From positions 1,039,501 to 1,103,500 of the forward strand of contig NC_013855.1 of assembly GCF_000010725.1 (NCBI RefSeq): a DNA stretch of 64,000 nucleotides, read 5' to 3'. The stretch's first letter is position 1; each line of letters starts with the position of its first letter. Positions 62,911 to 64,000 of this stretch are shown in pieces. The position numbers and the translations under genes were made by a program. Origin of the DNA: Azospirillum sp. B510 (lineage in GTDB: Bacteria; Pseudomonadota; Alphaproteobacteria; Azospirillales; Azospirillaceae). Under the pieces are notes generated by a model, which ran no database searches, was not told where the DNA came from, and worked only from the letters and a program-made list of their open reading frames with translations.

Positions 62911-64000
62911 ATGAAGATCGTCATCGCCCCGGATTCCTACAAGGAAAGCCTGTCCGCCCTCGAGGTCGCCACCCAGATCGAGCTCGGCTTCCGCGAGATC
63001 TTCCCCGAGGCGGACTATGTCAAGGTGCCCGTCGCCGATGGCGGCGAGGGCACCGTCGAGGCGATGGTGGCCGCGACCAAGGGTCGGATCATCCGCAAGA
63101 TGGTGACCGGGCCGCTGGGCGAACCGGTGGAGGCCTTTTACGGCATGACCGGCGACGGCGGGACGGCGGTGATCGAGATGGCGGCGGCCAGCGGCCTGAT
63201 GCTGGTCGAGCCGGCGCGCCGCAACCCGCTGCTGACCACCACCCGCGGCGTCGGCGACCTGATCGCCGCCGCCCTCGACGACGGGGCGCGGCACCTCATC
63301 ATCGGCATCGGCGGCAGCGCCACCAATGATGGCGGGGCCGGCATGCTGCAAGCGCTGGGCGTGCGCTTCCTCGACGGCGGCGGCCGCGACATCGGCGAGG
63401 GCGGCGAGGGCGGCCATATCGGCGGCGGGGCGCTGGACCGGGTGGAACGCATCGACCTCGACCGCATCGACCCGCGCCTGCGGCAGAGCCGGATCGAGGT
63501 GGCCTGCGACGTCGACAATCCGCTGATCGGCCCCCATGGCGCCTCCGCCGTCTTCGGGCCGCAGAAGGGAGCGACGGCGGAGATGGTCCGCCTGCTCGAC
63601 ACCAATCTCGCCCATTACGCCGGGGTGATCCGGCGGCAGCTCGGCATCGACGTGTCGACCCTGCCGGGTGGCGGGGCGGCGGGCGGCCTGGGGGCGGCGA
63701 TGCGCGCCTTCCTCGACGCCGATCTGCGCCCCGGCGTCGACATCGTGACGACCGCCCTGGAACTGGACCGGATCGTCGCCGATGCCGACCTCGTCATCAC
63801 CGGCGAGGGCCGCATCGACAGCCAGAGCGTCCATGGCAAGACTCCGGTCGGCGTCGCCCGCGTCGCCAAACACCACGGCAAGCCGGTCATCGCCATCGCC
63901 GGCTGCCTCAGCCCCGATGCCGCCGCCGTCCATGGCCATGGGATCGAGGCGGTGTTCAGCATCCTCAACATCCCCTGCACGGTGGAGGAGGCGCTGGCCG
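62911..64000 (+). CDS. Glycerate kinase (GlxK/GarK type), 3' end missing
   Basis: The frame opens at ATG 62911 ([20 protein letters not shown]) behind AGAGAAGG and is still open at the window edge after 363 codons, so the stop codon lies outside. [59 protein letters not shown] and [20 protein letters not shown] are the signature segments of class I glycerate 2-kinases. The enzyme phosphorylates glycerate with ATP. The family is usually about 375-385 residues, so only a few residues are missing. It diverges from the hydroxypyruvate isomerase gene with a 236-base gap in which no clear operator was seen. Confidence 0.92.
   Translation, partial: MKIVIAPDSYKESLSALEVATQIELGFREIFPEADYVKVPVADGGEGTVEAMVAATKGRIIRKMVTGPLGEPVEAFYGMTGDGGTAVIEMAAASGLMLVEPARRNPLLTTTRGVGDLIAAALDDGARHLIIGIGGSATNDGGAGMLQALGVRFLDGGGRDIGEGGEGGHIGGGALDRVERIDLDRIDPRLRQSRIEVACDVDNPLIGPHGASAVFGPQKGATAEMVRLLDTNLAHYAGVIRRQLGIDVSTLPGGGAAGGLGAAMRAFLDADLRPGVDIVTTALELDRIVADADLVITGEGRIDSQSVHGKTPVGVARVAKHHGKPVIAIAGCLSPDAAAVHGHGIEAVFSILNIPCTVEEALA

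Overview
The window is high-GC bacterial DNA in which most genes are metabolic and are arranged as compact, co-directional operons. The gene content (ABC importers for sugars and peptides, a TRAP permease, FliG, c-di-GMP enzymes, FNR-like boxes) and codon use fit an Azospirillum-like alphaproteobacterium. That assignment is an inference from style; there is no rRNA or other marker gene here to prove it. No tRNA, rRNA or CRISPR array was seen.

Layout. 1-3657: the end of a phosphodiesterase gene, then a solute-binding protein and a two-domain permease (uptake of a phosphorus compound is suspected). 3677-12481: a glucose-type ABC importer (permeases, ATPase, and a separately encoded binding protein) wrapped around a GtrS/GltR-like two-component system and a small ccdAB toxin-antitoxin pair; an oxidoreductase gene diverges from the permease operon. 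Both importer promoters carry the same regulatory element with identical internal spacing. 12578-16889: a zinc alcohol dehydrogenase, a remnant of a PQQ sugar dehydrogenase, an acetyltransferase, a 26-residue membrane peptide and an arsR-arsC-acr3 arsenic operon. 17212-22466: adhE with an FNR-like box flanked by two identical palindromes, then a TRAP transporter pair whose large subunit is frameshifted by a 16-bp tandem duplication. 22700-30834: a GAF-EAL protein, a lysine/pipecolate catabolism group (hglS, lysR, amaA), a CBS-BON protein, a small membrane protein and an IclR regulator.

30979-41060 is a peptide ABC importer operon that also encodes an N-acyl-D-amino-acid deacylase, a RidA protein and a D-threonine aldolase/D-serine dehydratase-like enzyme. 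Its second permease gene is split by an ISAs1-family insertion with a clear 10-bp target duplication. 41095-43050 is a sharply AT-rich island holding a single reverse transcriptase gene of the kind linked to phage defence; it is the most foreign-looking and most interesting gene in the window. 43113-54688 holds two small genes and then a second peptide importer operon of the iaaA/gsi type, with D-aminopeptidase, DmpA-type peptidase, D-amino-acid aminotransferase and an RpiR regulator with a strong palindromic operator. The window therefore has two separate systems that look built for D-amino-acid-containing peptides.

54933-64000: a solitary fliG, a membrane diguanylate cyclase, a hexuronate degradation operon (MFS transporter, uxuB, uxuA) with a palindromic operator, a hydroxypyruvate isomerase and, running off the end, a glycerate kinase.

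A pattern seen across the window: in three unrelated ABC operons, a large GC-rich stem-loop repeat lies exactly between the binding-protein gene and the first permease gene. This is the position where such repeats can raise binding-protein output relative to permease.
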